Origin: Theobroma cacao
Lineage: Eukaryota; Streptophyta; Magnoliopsida; Malvales; Malvaceae
Length of the DNA: 64,000 bases
Assembly: GCF_000208745.1 (NCBI RefSeq)
Contig: NC_030851.1
Coordinates: forward strand, 31,515,405-31,579,404
Direction of reading: 5' to 3'
The notes under the pieces were generated by a model. It ran no database searches, had not been told where the DNA came from, and saw only the letters and a program-made list of their open reading frames with translations. The position numbers and the translations under genes are program-made. Of the stretch, positions 13,220 to 24,775 are shown in pieces (position 1 is the stretch's first letter; each line of letters starts with the position of its first letter).

Positions 13220-15057
13220 ACAATCATGTAGATGTTAAAATAGTAAATATAACTGGTTTTCATTCAAAATAAAAAAAGCTTAATTAAATAAAAATAATAT
13301 TTTAATACCCAAAATTGAGTACAATAAAAGAATATGAATAAGTTTAAAAAATTTGGGAAAGTACCAAAATCCTTTAAACAATTTTTACTAATAAATGTAC
13401 AATAAATAAGTTAAAATATTCCATCAATTAAGTTTTTCAATATTTTATAATACATTTATCCTCACCTTTAAATTCAATTATGCACTCGAACATTTGGTTC
13501 ATTGGTTAATATAGATTCCCTTACTTAAAAAATAGAATTCAAATCCCTATTTTTCAATTAAAAAAACCTTTAAATTCAATTATTTGTTTTAAATTCACAC
13601 AGAAAAATAATAATTATAAATATATTAACAGTATTGATGTAGAAAAAAAGATTGGAGTGGAGTACATAATTATATTTTAAAGCTCGACCCACCTTAGATC
13701 AAAGACTTAAGCCCCAGGTAAAGGCAGTCACTGGAACAGTTTTTGACATTTCATTATCACAGGACGACAAGGCTCGATTGGAGAAACTCCAGCAGCCAAG
13801 CCAAACTGATGGGCACCTTGATTTCAATAACGGGTGCAGTTGTAGTAGAACTATACAAAGGCCCGTTTATACGAAAATCCTCTTATTTCTATGCCCACCA
13901 ACTTAAAGTTATACCAAAGCTTTTTGTTTTCTACTCGGCGCCAGACAATTGGATTCTTGGTGGTATTCTGCTTGCGGCTGCCTCCTTATCTGTTGCAATG
14001 TGGAATGTTATTCAGGTACAATATAATTCAGTCCACAAATAAAACTCGAAATATGGGCCTCAACTTTTATAATTCCTTTTCTTTTTATCTTACAAGCAAT
14101 ATTGGAACTGTTTGTAATTCCTAATTGTCAGCTGGGAACCGTCAAGCAATATCCACAAGTGATGAAAGTGGTCTCTTTTTATAGCTTAGCTGGGACTATC
14201 CAATGTCTGGTCTTCTCTTTGATTATGGAGAGAGACCTTAATGCTTGGAAATTGAAACTCAACCTGGAGCTCCTACTCATTGTTGTGACAGTAAGAAGGA
14301 AACACCTGAATTTCTGCTAGAAGACAAACCATTAATTAATGACTAAGAACTAATAGATTCAATAATTATGTTTATAGGGAGTCTTTGGGAGTATTATCCG
14401 TAGCAACGTTCATTTAGCATGGTCGCGAATGAAAGGCCCTTTTTATGTGCCCATGTTCAAGCCATTTGGGATAGTCTTTGCAACCTTTTTTGGCGTCAGC
14501 TTCTTTACAAACAGTCTTCATTATGGAAGGTGATTAAATCTTTTCTCTGTTATTTTTCTCATTTCTCAGCTGCTTTAGCCAGGAATGGCATTAAGCTTTG
14601 AGAGCCAAGTTTTCTTATAGGGCAACAACATGTATATTAGAAATTAAACTTGAAAGCTGATGAATGATGGCTTCTACTTCATTCTTAAGGTTCCAGCTTC
14701 CTTGTCCTCCAATTTCCTTCAATTAAGCAAAAGTTATAGGTATTATACAAGGTTTCATGTACATTTCGTATTACTGTCTCAGTATTATCTGCATGTTAAA
14801 ACCATGAGGATCAAAAATACTAGGGTCTCCTCATCCTTTTCCTTCATCTTCCTAATATCTCAACTCTTCCATCTTATTACACAACATTTTACAGTGTAAT
14901 AGGAACATTAATAACCGGAATGGGATATTATGCTGTGATGTGGGGACAAATAAGAGAAGAGGAACTGCGTAAAGAGCGTGATGTTGAAAGAACCGATGAT
15001 ACTTCAGACCAGATCAAGACCCCTCTCTTGCAGGAGCAGGAAGAGGCCCAAGTCTAG
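11989..15057 (+). CDS. WAT1-related (UMAMIT-type) EamA transporter, copy 2, 7 exons
   Basis: Second family member, 361 aa after joining 11989-12167, 12266-12328, 12509-12625, 13763-14015, 14132-14290, 14378-14529 and 14895-15057. Exons 1, 2, 5 and 6 have exactly the same length as in copy 1 (179, 63, 159, 152 nt), and every junction keeps the same phase, so the pair descends from one duplicated gene. Protein identity is only moderate: KTAITGGMSPFVFVVYTNA, VPMFKPFGIV and YYAVMWGQIREEE replace the copy 1 versions, so the duplication is old. Exon 4 is 21 nt longer, adding residues in the loop before the second EamA domain. Intron 3 (12626-13762) is enlarged by a MITE-like insertion and a (TA)n run. 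The C-terminal tail is acidic and polar. Substrate unknown. An in-frame GTG at 11968 is not needed as start. Confidence 0.9.
12890..13384. mobile_element. MITE-like inverted-repeat insertion inside intron 3 of WAT1 copy 2
   Basis: The left side (from about 12893, AAGGTTTAAATACTAAAAA...) and the reverse complement of the right side (ending 13380, TGTTTAAAGGATTTTGGTAC...) align for about 105 bases. They share inner blocks such as ATTGTACTC and TATTATTTTTATTTA. The middle holds a (TA)n run at 13193-13219. No convincing target duplication is visible, so superfamily and exact ends are open. Confidence 0.5.
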
Positions 15058-15462
15058 AGCATCAATACAACAATTACTGAATGCAAGTGGAGAGCCTTCT
15101 TTTTTTTTTTTCTTTAATGAAAGCTTCTCCTGCAAGTGGCCTGATCACTAAAATCAAAAGGTGCTTTGATTTGCTAGAAGCACTTCAACTACGTGTAAAT
15201 ACATACGATATGAAGGCCATTTACTGTAAATTGTAAATCTTCTGGCTTGTTGTTTTCCCCCCTGCTTGCTGGAGGTTTGAGGACAGCGTCATCAAGTTTT
15301 AAATGACCCTGTCAAATATGGTTTCTGCTTGAACAAAAACGGTAAAAAAAAAAAAAATCATAAACCATGTCTTCTGTATATTTTGGTGCGTTGGAACAGT
15401 TAAGGTTTCTTTGATTTATTTAGCTTACCTATTTTTTCACTTCTTCCTTTCGCTGTATTTCT
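15058..15462. other. 3' flank of WAT1 copy 2
   Basis: Non-coding. It contains T-runs and A-runs (15101-15113, 15343-15357), and the proximal part is probably the 3' UTR. No gene or repeat is recognised before the LINE tail. Confidence 0.5.
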
Positions 15463-16869
15463 CTTTTTTTTTTTATTGAATAATTCAGGCGAAAAACTTC
15501 ATTAATCATCAGAAATATTGATACAATAAGGCATTCTCTTACTAGACATAAACAACTTAAACTGTAGCCCTTACCAATTCTAATGTCATGCAAAAAGAGC
15601 CTCATTATAAAACCTTCTCATGATGAAACACAGTGAGATAGAACTCATGAAAAGGAAAAAGAGTACCCTTTGGTACATGTCTATTACATTAATCAGGGGA
15701 TCTTGTAACCCTTCCATCCCAACCAAGCTATTAGCTACAGCGCATGTGAATCTTGCAAAACAATATTTACTATGTTGTTCGGCATATCTGCTACATTTGT
15801 CCAAAAGACTTCACCACTCATCAATGTCTTTGCATGTTGAGCCAAGGAATGAGCTGCTTTGTTGGCCCCTCTACCACAATGAGTAATTACTTGACAATAA
15901 ATCCTCTCTAACAGCAACAAGCAATCTTCCACGATGTGGCCCAACTGACCTGTACTTCTACGGTTTTTCACCCAGTGAACAACCTCTTTGCAATCAATCT
16001 CTGCTTCACTGATATAGATTCATTGTTGGCAGCAGATCAATAGAGCCCAGGCTAAAGCCTTTAGTTCAACTCCCACTACATTTGTGCCGTGAGTTGTGAG
16101 CTTTGAACCTGCTAAAATCACATCCGCATTCTGATTGCGCACGATGAATCCAGCCCCCAATTTACATTCTCCACCTGAATGAAACAAAGCCGCATCAGTA
16201 TTTAGTTTAGCACTATTCAGCCTGCCCCATACCTCACTTGTATTCTCATATCCATCATCCTTTGAATTTCCATGCGCTCGAAAAGCCCTCCGAAACTGAT
16301 GAATTAAGTCCAAACCAATCTCCACCACTACCATTGGGGTAGATCTACTTTGATTAAACACCACTACATTTCTTGTTTTCCATATGGCCCATAATAAACA
16401 AATGAATTCCTCTGTCTCATCTTTATTCAATACTTCAAAAACTCCCTGCAACCAATCTATAATTGAATCATGGAAGTTGGAGATATCCCGAAATCCGCAT
16501 TTAGTAGTCAACCAAACCAACCTTGAGAATTGACAATTACATAGACAATGAAAAGCTGTCTCAACCTCAATCTCGCATAGTGGGCACATGACTTCTATGT
16601 TTACTCCTCTCTTAATCAATTCACTTCTCGTAGGAAGGATGTCATGAATTACTTTCCACATAAATAGCATTGTCTTCCTTGGCACTGCACAATGCCACAA
16701 TTTTTTCCACAACCAATTGCCTTGAACCGAAGAACTTGTATTAGTTACATTATCCAAGGTACTGCCCAAAAATTTATAACCAGATTTTACTGTATAACTA
16801 CCATTCTTCGTATCAAACCACACTTGACAATCAGGAATTTGCCGAACACTTAATGGGATAGACAAAATC
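15463..16869 (-). mobile_element. 3' half of a LINE (zinc-binding RT tail and RNase H), split by the Copia insertion
   Basis: On the minus strand this part reads from 16869 down to a poly-A tail (poly-T 15463-15474 on +). The frame carries a zf-RVT-type region (PRKTMLFMWKVIHDILPTRS and MCPLCEIEVETAFHCLCNC, about 16530-16690). A plant RVT_3-type RNase H follows (KLNTDAALF near 16200, EIDCKEVVHWV, HCGRGANKAAHSLAQHAK near 15840-15880). The frame is nearly continuous; one in-frame TGA near 16020 interrupts it. The apparent Met start at 16892 comes from the Copia LTR and is not native. The LINE resumes at 25315 after the insertion, with AAATC duplicated at both edges. Confidence 0.85.
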
Positions 16870-17408
16870 TGTTGAGTGTTGAGTAATTCCACCTGATAAA
16901 AGAGAAGAAGATGAGTCTGGGCACAAATTCAAAGCAGCTGAAGAAAAGAAGAAGATAGACACGGTGTCATTTTCAACCAGCAGTTAAAGAGCTAATGAAA
17001 TGAAAATCAGCTTGACTTTTTATCACTTATTACTGTTTCTTTTATTTTGACTAAACGGTGTGTTGGTAAGTCATTTCATTTGGTTTGTAAGGCTGAGAAA
17101 GCCACGTTTTTTTCATGTTCTTTTTATTTGCCTGGTATTCTTGTTATTTCTTCTTTGCTGTTGCTGTGGCCGTTGAAAAGCACAGAAACCCATTTCTGGT
17201 ACCCTATGCACAGCTGTTTTTTCCTCTTATTTCTTTTTCCAATGCCGAGTATTTCGGATCTGATGTAAGTGCTCATATAAATATAGTCAATAAAAGGATG
17301 AACATGAGATTTTTTTACCCCCAATTTTTCTTCATAAAAAACGTTTGCTCCCAACTCCTTTGTTCTTCATTTTTTATGCTCTTTAATTGATTTTGACAAA
17401 TTTTAACA
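16870..17408 (+). repeat. 5' LTR of the Copia element
   Basis: It pairs base for base with 24776-25314 apart from scattered substitutions and small indels. It is bounded by AAATC on the left and by the primer-binding site on the right. Confidence 0.92.
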
Positions 17409-17420
17409 TGGTATCAGAGC
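17409..17420 (+). promoter_or_regulatory. Primer-binding site of the Copia element
   Basis: TGGTATCAGAGC lies directly after the 5' LTR. It is complementary to the 3' end of initiator methionine tRNA, the usual Copia primer. Confidence 0.92.
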
Positions 17421-17842
17421 TATAAAGTGATCTTAAAGGACCCTTTACCTCAGTCAATCCTCACCTTGCTTGTGGCTTCCTGGTTATAGCTCTATCTTCT
17501 GCTCATGGCCACTGCTGGATTTAGCACCTTTGCTCCTCCAGTTTTCATTGGAGAAAATTATGTTTTCCGGTCGGTGAAGATTTAGTCCTATCTCAAGGCT
17601 TTTAGCCTTTGGGAGGTGCTGGAGACCGGGACTGAACCAAAGCAACGTTATGCTAATCCAATCTTAGCTTAGACTAGGCAGTTTGAAGAAGACAAGGCTA
17701 AAAGGTATAAGGCTCTTTCTTGTTTACAATCTGTACTGTCTGATGAAATATTTGCTAGGATAATGCACCTAGATAATCCTAAGGAAGTTTAGGATCATTT
17801 AAAGGAAGAATTTCAAGGTAGTGACAAAACCCGGAAGATTCA

Positions 17843-20800
17843 TGTCACGACCCGGAACTCCCCATCGAGCCCGTGACAACCGCCGCGAGGCCTCGACGGA
17901 CATTCTTCACCCCGAATGCCGATCAAAACCCCGCAAAGCTCTCGTATCAGCTTTCGCACTTCCCCGGTGAGCAATAGTTATCAAATATCAAAATTCAAGA
18001 GATTACAAATCATTTCCAAATCAGAACATAACATTTTGTTTTCTAGCTCATAGGGGCATTTTCGTCATTTCATTTTTTTTTTGAAAATCTCAAAACTTGC
18101 TAAAACTGTAGTAGGTAAGCAGAAAATATATATTTAATGATTTAAAAACAAATTAAGTATCTAAAACGTTCATTTGAAGTGAAAATTTGACCAATTGAAT
18201 ATAATAAAAATATTCAATAAAATAAACTATTTTCTTGTAAAATAATTTTCATAAAACTATCGGTTCATAATTCTTATAGCGTAAAAGTTAATTATATTCA
18301 TATATACTATAAAGCAAATAACCAAAGCATAAAATTTCTTTTACAGTGACACGTGGGTCCACCTCTAACCAAAATACATCGGAAGCTAGAAACCTACAGC
18401 TTTTACCGATTCGAGTCCAAATGAAAGTCCTTGTCAAAGTCAGCTAACTATAGAATTCCCCGAGCTTGAAATGTGAGGAAATGAGGGTGGTGAGATTATA
18501 AAATCCCAGTGAGTAAACAGATACCATCTAAACTATCTAAAGTCGAGTAAATTGAGACAATTAAAATAAATCATCATACTGTAATTTCATTACCTTTTAA
18601 CACATTTCAACCAAATAAAATCAATCCATAAGAATCAAGTAATCAACTTGGCTTATGAATTTCTTAAAACTTTAGCTCGTGCCAAAACTCATACTCGGTG
18701 ATACCTTGTGCAGGGCATCCAACCGAGTCCGCTAAAGCTGTTAAAATTTTTGTATACACTTAAAATATATTTTTAGTTTGAGAAAAATACAGCCGTTCCT
18801 TGGCATTGGTTGAGTTCCCCTTCACGTGGTGGTTTGGCGTGAAGTGAACCTTAAGCTTTACCTTAGGAGATACCCTACGTGCCTCTCCGTTCGAGGTAAG
18901 AATATAATGGAGTTTACCGTGCCCCTCTAATAGGCTGATCCACGAAACCCCCTCTGCAGTGAATAATTAATATATAATCCACCAATCAATAAAATTCATT
19001 CTAGCATGACATGGCAATTTATCGCAACCTAGCCTCTCAAGACTGAATGCACAGTATAAATAATTCTAACACCAAAATTAGTTTAGCCATTCATGCTCAT
19101 TTATTGTCATAAGCCATTCAATTCAAAACCATAAATTTGCAACACAAGCAGGCAGTCTCCAATTACTCTATTTTCAAAATCAGTATTCAATTTTTCAGAA
19201 AATTTATAAAATCATTTTATAAAATCACAATTTCTCTTAAAACATAGCAATTTACCATTTAAACCCATTTTTCATAAAATCACACAATTGTATAAAACTA
19301 CTCTAGATAATTAAGACGATAATAAGTTCACTCACAGTTCTATGAGTCGATTTACTCCTAATCCCAGTCTCCAAGCACAATTTCTGTACTTTTACCAGTG
19401 TACTTTGCTCACCACCTATCCACAATGTACAATACATAATTCACCACATCAATACTTGACCATTATAAAATCAATTCAGGTTCGGTATATATGCATGATA
19501 TGATATACAACTTATCCGACTACCGTTTAAATACGGTGCTGACCTAATTCGGCCTATTATCTCCAATTTAACTCCAAATCAATTCTTCTCACTTTCTACA
19601 CTCCAATTATANNNNNNNNNNNNNNNNNNNNNNNNNNNNNNNNNNNNNNNNNNNNNNNNNNNNNNNNNNNNNNNNNNNNNNNNNNNNNNNNNNNNNNNNN
19701 NNNNNNNNNNNNNNNNNNNNNNNNNNNNNNNNNNNNNNNNNNNNNNNNNNNNNNNNNNNNNNNNNNNNNNNNNNNNNNNNNNNNNNNNNNNNNNNNNNNN
19801 NNNNNNNNNNNNNNNNNNNNNNNNNNNNNNNNNNNNNNNNNNNNNNNNNNNNNNNNNNNNNNNNNNNNNNNNNNNNNNNNNNNNNNNNNNNNNNNNNNNN
19901 NNNNNNNNNNNNNNNNNNNNNNNNNNNNNNNNNNNNNNNNNNNNNNNNNNNNNNNNNNNNNNNNNNNNNNNNNNNNNNNNNNNNNNNNNNNNNNNNNNNN
20001 NNNNNNNNNNNNNNNNNNNNNNNNNNNNNNNNNNNNNNNNNNNNNNNNNNNNNNNNNNNNNNNNNNNNNNNNNNNNNNNNNNNNNNNNNNCCTTTGTTCT
20101 TCCTCTCTTTCTCTCTCTTCCTTGCTTGGCCTGCCATATGAAGAAAATGGGCTGATTTTATGCCTTTTTAATAAGAAATAATAAAATAATAAAGGTATGA
20201 CACATGTCATTTTCTTATTGGTTTATTTTTAAAATTTTAAAATTTTAATCCTTTTTATCTCCGCCACACAATTAGTCAATGGTCAAAATGAGGATAAAGG
20301 AAGACCATGTGCTGAAAAAATGTCTTGGTGGTGAAAAATTACAATTTTGCCCCTGGGGTGGTAAAATTACCATTTTACCCTTTTACTCCAAATTATACCG
20401 AAATTAAACTTTTTCACTTCTAAACCTCAAATCTTACTCCAATAAATCAAATTATACTCTAATAAGTCAAATGGGGCAAAAAAAAAATCTTTTCTAAAAT
20501 TCCCATTTTGTCCCCAGAGGGCAAATGACCATTTTGCCCCTAGATAGCGAAAATTCCGGTTTATCTTCAAATTGATTCTCGAACTCCGAATCACCATATT
20601 AAACCATTATGGGACTTTAAAATCTTAATTTCATAGTAAATTCTCTATTTAATCTAGTTCGAGGCTTAAATCAACTTTGTTGTACGTCTAGGTACAATAC
20701 CGACTTTTGTAAATTTTTCGAGACTCTCTTAGCATGCAAACATGCTATCCATCACATGTATGTCATGATAAATATTTTTATAGAGTCGGGCTTGTCATCT

Positions 20801-21158
20801 TCTCCCCCACTTGGATCAACCATATGATCCTTCTTCTTGATTGACTTCGTCATCAGGCTAAATATTAATATTTTAATATTATTTTATTAATAAAATATTA
20901 TTTTATTCTAAAAATTTTATCTTGTCTCCTTGGTACCCAAAATACCTTATTATGCCTCACTTGACTTCCGAATCGCTTTTTATCTCACAAATTCTCCTCC
21001 GATAAAATTATTATTATTTTATTGTTATTTTCTCACTTGCGAAATATTTTATCCTAAACTACTCATTTCGTCTTTTATCACTTTTAAACATTTTAATTGA
21101 CCTCAATTTGCATTCGATCAACTTTATTTATCACCATATCAAAGTATGGGGTATTTCA
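17843..21158 (-). mobile_element. Probable solo LTR of a Gypsy-type element inserted in Copia gag
   Basis: The insert runs TGTCACGACCC... to ...GGGGTATTTCA on + (TG...CA ends) and is flanked by ATTCA on both sides (17838-17842, 21159-21163). No protein-coding domain and no internal LTR pair are visible, so a solo LTR of about 3.3 kb is the simplest reading. Minus orientation is favoured: on that strand it starts TGAAATACCCCATAC and ends GGGTCGTGACA, and near 20140-20190 there is an AT-rich promoter-like stretch followed by a GAGAGAAAGAGAGG leader. A large non-autonomous element cannot be excluded because 479 bases are unknown. The block 18650-18960 is homologous, in reverse, to 63650-63960. 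Confidence 0.75.
19612..20090. other. Assembly gap (479 N)
   Basis: A run of N inside the solo LTR. The right edge opens into CT-rich low-complexity sequence (TCCTCTCTTTCTCTCTCTTC, 20100-20119), which probably caused the gap. The true length is unknown. Confidence 0.98.
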
Positions 21159-21700
21159 ATTCAAACCTTTAATCTAACCAGACAATTTGAAATGTTAACT
21201 ATAGATGAAAGTGAGACCATTAGAGAATTTTCTAGTAAGATGATGGGAATTGTTAATCAACTTAAGCTGTTGGGTAAGGAGATGACAGAGGAGAGGTTAG
21301 TCAGTAAGATGTTGGCGGGGTTACTTGAGAAATATGAATAAAAAATCTCCTCCTTAGAGGATTCAAGGCATATTGGTTAAATGACATTGAAAGAACTAGT
21401 CAATGCATTAGAAGGACTAGAACAAAGAAGAGCTTTTAGGCAAAATAGACTCACAAAGAGTGCTTTAGTTGCCAAGGCTAAAAATTAGAAGGTAGGAAGC
21501 AGCAACACTAGGAGGGTTGATGCTGACAAAAAGGAGAAAGAGAAGAAAGTTGAGGAGAAGAAAAATGGGGATAAGAAGAAAGCTTATCCACCCTATTCAC
21601 ATTGCAAAAAGACAAATCACACAGAGAAATATTGTTAGTTCAGACCTCATGTGAAGTGCAAAAAATGTCACCAGCAAGGACATGTACAGAAAGTGTGTAA

Positions 21701-24700
21701 GAACAAAGGCAAGAGTGTTGATGAGAAAGCAGCTGTGGCTGATGAGCATAAATCAGATGATGAAGTACCTTTCATGGTTAAAAAGGTGGATAATGAGGAG
21801 AAAAACAATGTTTGGTTGCTGGATAGTGGATGTTCAAAACACTTGACTAGCTGCAAAGAGAATTTTATCAATTTGAATGAGAATTTTAGAACTCAAGTGG
21901 AAGTTGGAAATGGTGATATGTTGCTGATACTTGGAATAGGTATAATGGGAGTGCAGACACCAGGTGGCATTAAGTCAGTTGCAAATGTTTATTTTGCTCC
22001 TGATGTGAGTCAGAACTTGCTAAATGTTGGTCAGCTGGTGGATGAAGGCTTTGAATTGAATTTCAAAGACAAAGCTTGCATAGTGAAGGATCCAACTGGT
22101 GTTGAACTTTTCACATTGGAAATGAGAAACAAATGTTTCCCATTAAACTAGATCACTCTCAAACATATTGCTTTCAAATGCACTTTGTCTGATACTGAAT
22201 TGTGCCACAAGAGGTTTGGACATGTGAACTATGGTTCACTGAGTTTAATGGCCTCGAATTGTTTGGTTGATGGGTTGTCTCACATGGCAAACTTAAACAA
22301 GATATGTGAAATGTGTCAATATGGCAAGCAGAGGAAATCATCATTTCCACAAAGCAGAACCTAGAAAGCAGCTTGTAAGCTGCAGTTGCTGCATACTAAT
22401 ATTGGAGGACCAATGCAAACACCATCTTTGAATGGAAGCATGTATTATATGCTCTTTATTGATGATTACACTAGGTTCTGTTGGATTTATTTTTTAAAGT
22501 TAAAGTCTAATGCCTTTAAGGTATTTACTAAGTTCAAAGCCTTGGTTGAAAATCAAATGAGCTTAACTATTAAGAAGCTCAGAAGTGATAATGGGGCTGA
22601 GTATACTGTTAATGAGTTTGAAGAATATTTAAGCAAATTAGGCATAGTGCATCAATTGACTATGCCTTATAGCCCTCAACAGAATGGTGTCTCAGAAAGA
22701 AAGAACAGGACTTTAATTGAAATGGCTAGGTGCTTGCTGTTTGAGAAGAAGTTACCTAAGTTCTTGTGGGCAAAAGCAGTTAATACTGCTAACTATCTGC
22801 TACATTTGACTTCTACTAGAGCTCTGGTAGGCAAAACTCCATATGAAGCCTGGTATGACATGAAACCTTCAATCAAACATCTAAAAGTCTTTGGATGTAT
22901 ATGCTTTGCTAAAGTTCCAGATGCAAGAAGAACCAAGCTGGACAGTAAGTCTATGTTAGCCATCCATCTTGGGTATAATGAAGCTTCAAAAGGTTACAGG
23001 GTGCTGGATGTCAAAAGCATGAAGTTATTCATCAGCAGAGATGTAGTGTTTGATGAAGGCAAGTTGTGGAACTAGGAAGCCAAGCAAGTTGTAGGGTCAG
23101 ATAACTATGTTTCAGTTGAAAATCAATTGACAGAAGAGGAATTTGAGTTGAATTCAGATGATGTGGATGAGATGCCAGTGGGAGGAACAAAAAGTCTGTC
23201 AGATGTTTATGCTAGATGTCATGTAGCAATCTCAGAACCTAGCTCATATGTTGAAGCTGCCTCTGATGAACATTGGAAACAGGCCATGGAAGTTGAAATG
23301 AACATGATATGGAAGAACAAAACTTGGGTGCTGGTGGACAGGCCAACAGATCACAATGTTCTAGGTGTCAAATGGATTTACAGAACTAAAGTGAATCTAG
23401 ATGGTTCAGTGAACAAATACAAAGCAAGACTAGTAGTTAAGGGATTTGCTCAGATATATAGTGTGGACTACATGGAAACATATGCACCCGTGGCTAGACA
23501 TGATACAATAAGGTTGCTGACAGCCTTGTCTGCAAGAGAAGGTTGGTTAATTTATCATTTTGATATAAAATCAGCTTTTTTGAATGGTTACTTGAAGGAA
23601 GACATATATGTTGAACAACCTGATGGTTTTGTTGAGAAGGGGTCCAAAGCCAAGGTTTGTAAATTGGTAAAAGCTCTTTATGGTCTCAAACAAGCACCAA
23701 AGGCTTGATATGAGAGAATAGATGCTCACCTGCTGAATTAAGGTTTTATCAGAAGTTCTACTAAAGCAACACTCTATATAAAAAAGGGTAGTGATGCAGT
23801 TAATCTAATAGTGGCAATGTATGTTGATGATCTACTTGTCACTAGTCTTGAGACTGATTGCCTGGCTGAGTTCAAGTCATAGATGCTGAAGGACTTTGAA
23901 ATGACTGATCTAGGTCGATGACCTATTTTCTTGGGATGGAATTTATTCAATCATCCAATTCTATAATTATTCATCAATCAAAGTATGCTTAGGACTTATT
24001 GAAAAAATTTCACTTGGATCACTGCAAGGCTGCTAAAACTCCACTAGCTGCAGGTACTAAATTTTGCAAGCAAGATGGGTCAACTGATGCAAATGAGAAA
24101 TTTTATAGGAGCATTACTGAATCTTTACTGTACCTTGCTGCAACCAGACCTAATTTAATGTTTGCAACAAGTCTTATGTCCAGGTATATACAGGCTCCAA
24201 CAACTGCTCATTTTGTTGTAGCTAAACGCATTCTCAGATATGTTAGAGGGACTGTGGATTATAGAGTGAAGTATGTGAGAGCTGAAAGTAGTGAACTTCA
24301 AAGATTTTTTGACAATGATTGGGAAGGCTCACAAGAGGATTCCAAAAGCACAAGTGGCTACTGTTTTTCATTTGGAAGTGGAGTTTTCTCTTGGAGTTCT
24401 AAGAAACAAGAAACAGTGGCTCAATCATTTGCAGAAGCAAAATATATAGCTATTACTTCAGTTGCAAACTAGGTACTTTAGTTAAGAAAGATTTTAGTTG
24501 ATTTGGGGTTCTCATAGAACGAGGGAACGTTGCTACATGTAGATAATCAATCTACTATAGCTATAGCTAAGAATCCAATCCAACATGGGCGTACAAAGCA
24601 TATCAGAGTTAAGTTCCATGCCCTAAGGGAAACAGTAAAAGAAGGGGAAATTGAGCTGGAATATTGTCCTACCAATGAACAACCAACAAACATATTTACT

Positions 24701-24766
24701 AAATGTTTGAGTACAGAGCAGTTTGAATATTTGAGAGGAAAATTGGGAATTTGCTCAGCTGGAATT
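21701..24766 (+). pseudogene. Copia pol: protease, integrase, RT, RNase H
   Basis: Domains in order: aspartic protease (NVWLLDSGCSKHLTS, 21808-21852); GAG-pre-integrase (CHKRFGHVNYGSL near 22203); integrase core (FIDDYTRFCW near 22458, LRSDNGAEY near 22580, PYSPQQNGVSERKNRTL near 22665); reverse transcriptase (WVLVDRPTDHNVLGVKWIYR near 23325, AFLNGYLKEDIYVEQPDGF near 23575, intact YVDD at 23820-23831); RNase H (SGYCFSFGSGVFSWSSKKQ near 24352 and the CPTNEQPTNIFTKCLS tail near 24666). Stops fall at 22149, 23072, 23707 and elsewhere, and the frame breaks near 23920. Most stops fit single transitions from Trp or Gln codons. Confidence 0.9.
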
Positions 24767-24775
24767 AAGGAGGTG
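24767..24775 (+). promoter_or_regulatory. Polypurine tract of the Copia element
   Basis: AAGGAGGTG lies directly before the 3' LTR start TGTTGAG and would serve as the plus-strand primer site. Confidence 0.75.

Larger units (their letters stand above)
17505..21700 (+). pseudogene. Copia gag, interrupted by a solo LTR
   Basis: The frame opens at ATG 17505 (MATAGFSTFAPPVFIGENY). It runs through LKAFSLWEVLETG to HLKEEFQGSDKTRKI at 17840, then stops at the insertion. After 21158 it resumes with QTFNLTRQFEMLTIDESETI, so removing the insert and one ATTCA copy restores the expected gag alignment. In-frame TAG codons occur at 17583, 17670 and 17790, and more occur downstream. A CCHC zinc knuckle (CKKCHQQGHVQKVC, 21657-21700) closes the region. 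The protein would form virus-like particles and bind RNA, but this copy cannot make it. Confidence 0.85.

Noticed and set aside
16020..16892. A 290-codon minus-strand frame that looks like a gene with its own Met start
   Set aside because: Its first codons lie in the Copia LTR; the body is LINE RNase H sequence cut by the insertion. It is a chance fusion, not a gene.
17409..17420. tRNA-like sequence
   Set aside because: It is the 12-base primer-binding site complementary to initiator tRNA, not a tRNA gene. I found no tRNA, rRNA or known small RNA gene in the window.
19596..20210. Long minus-strand open frames of up to 204 codons
   Set aside because: They are created by the N run, which cannot contain stops.
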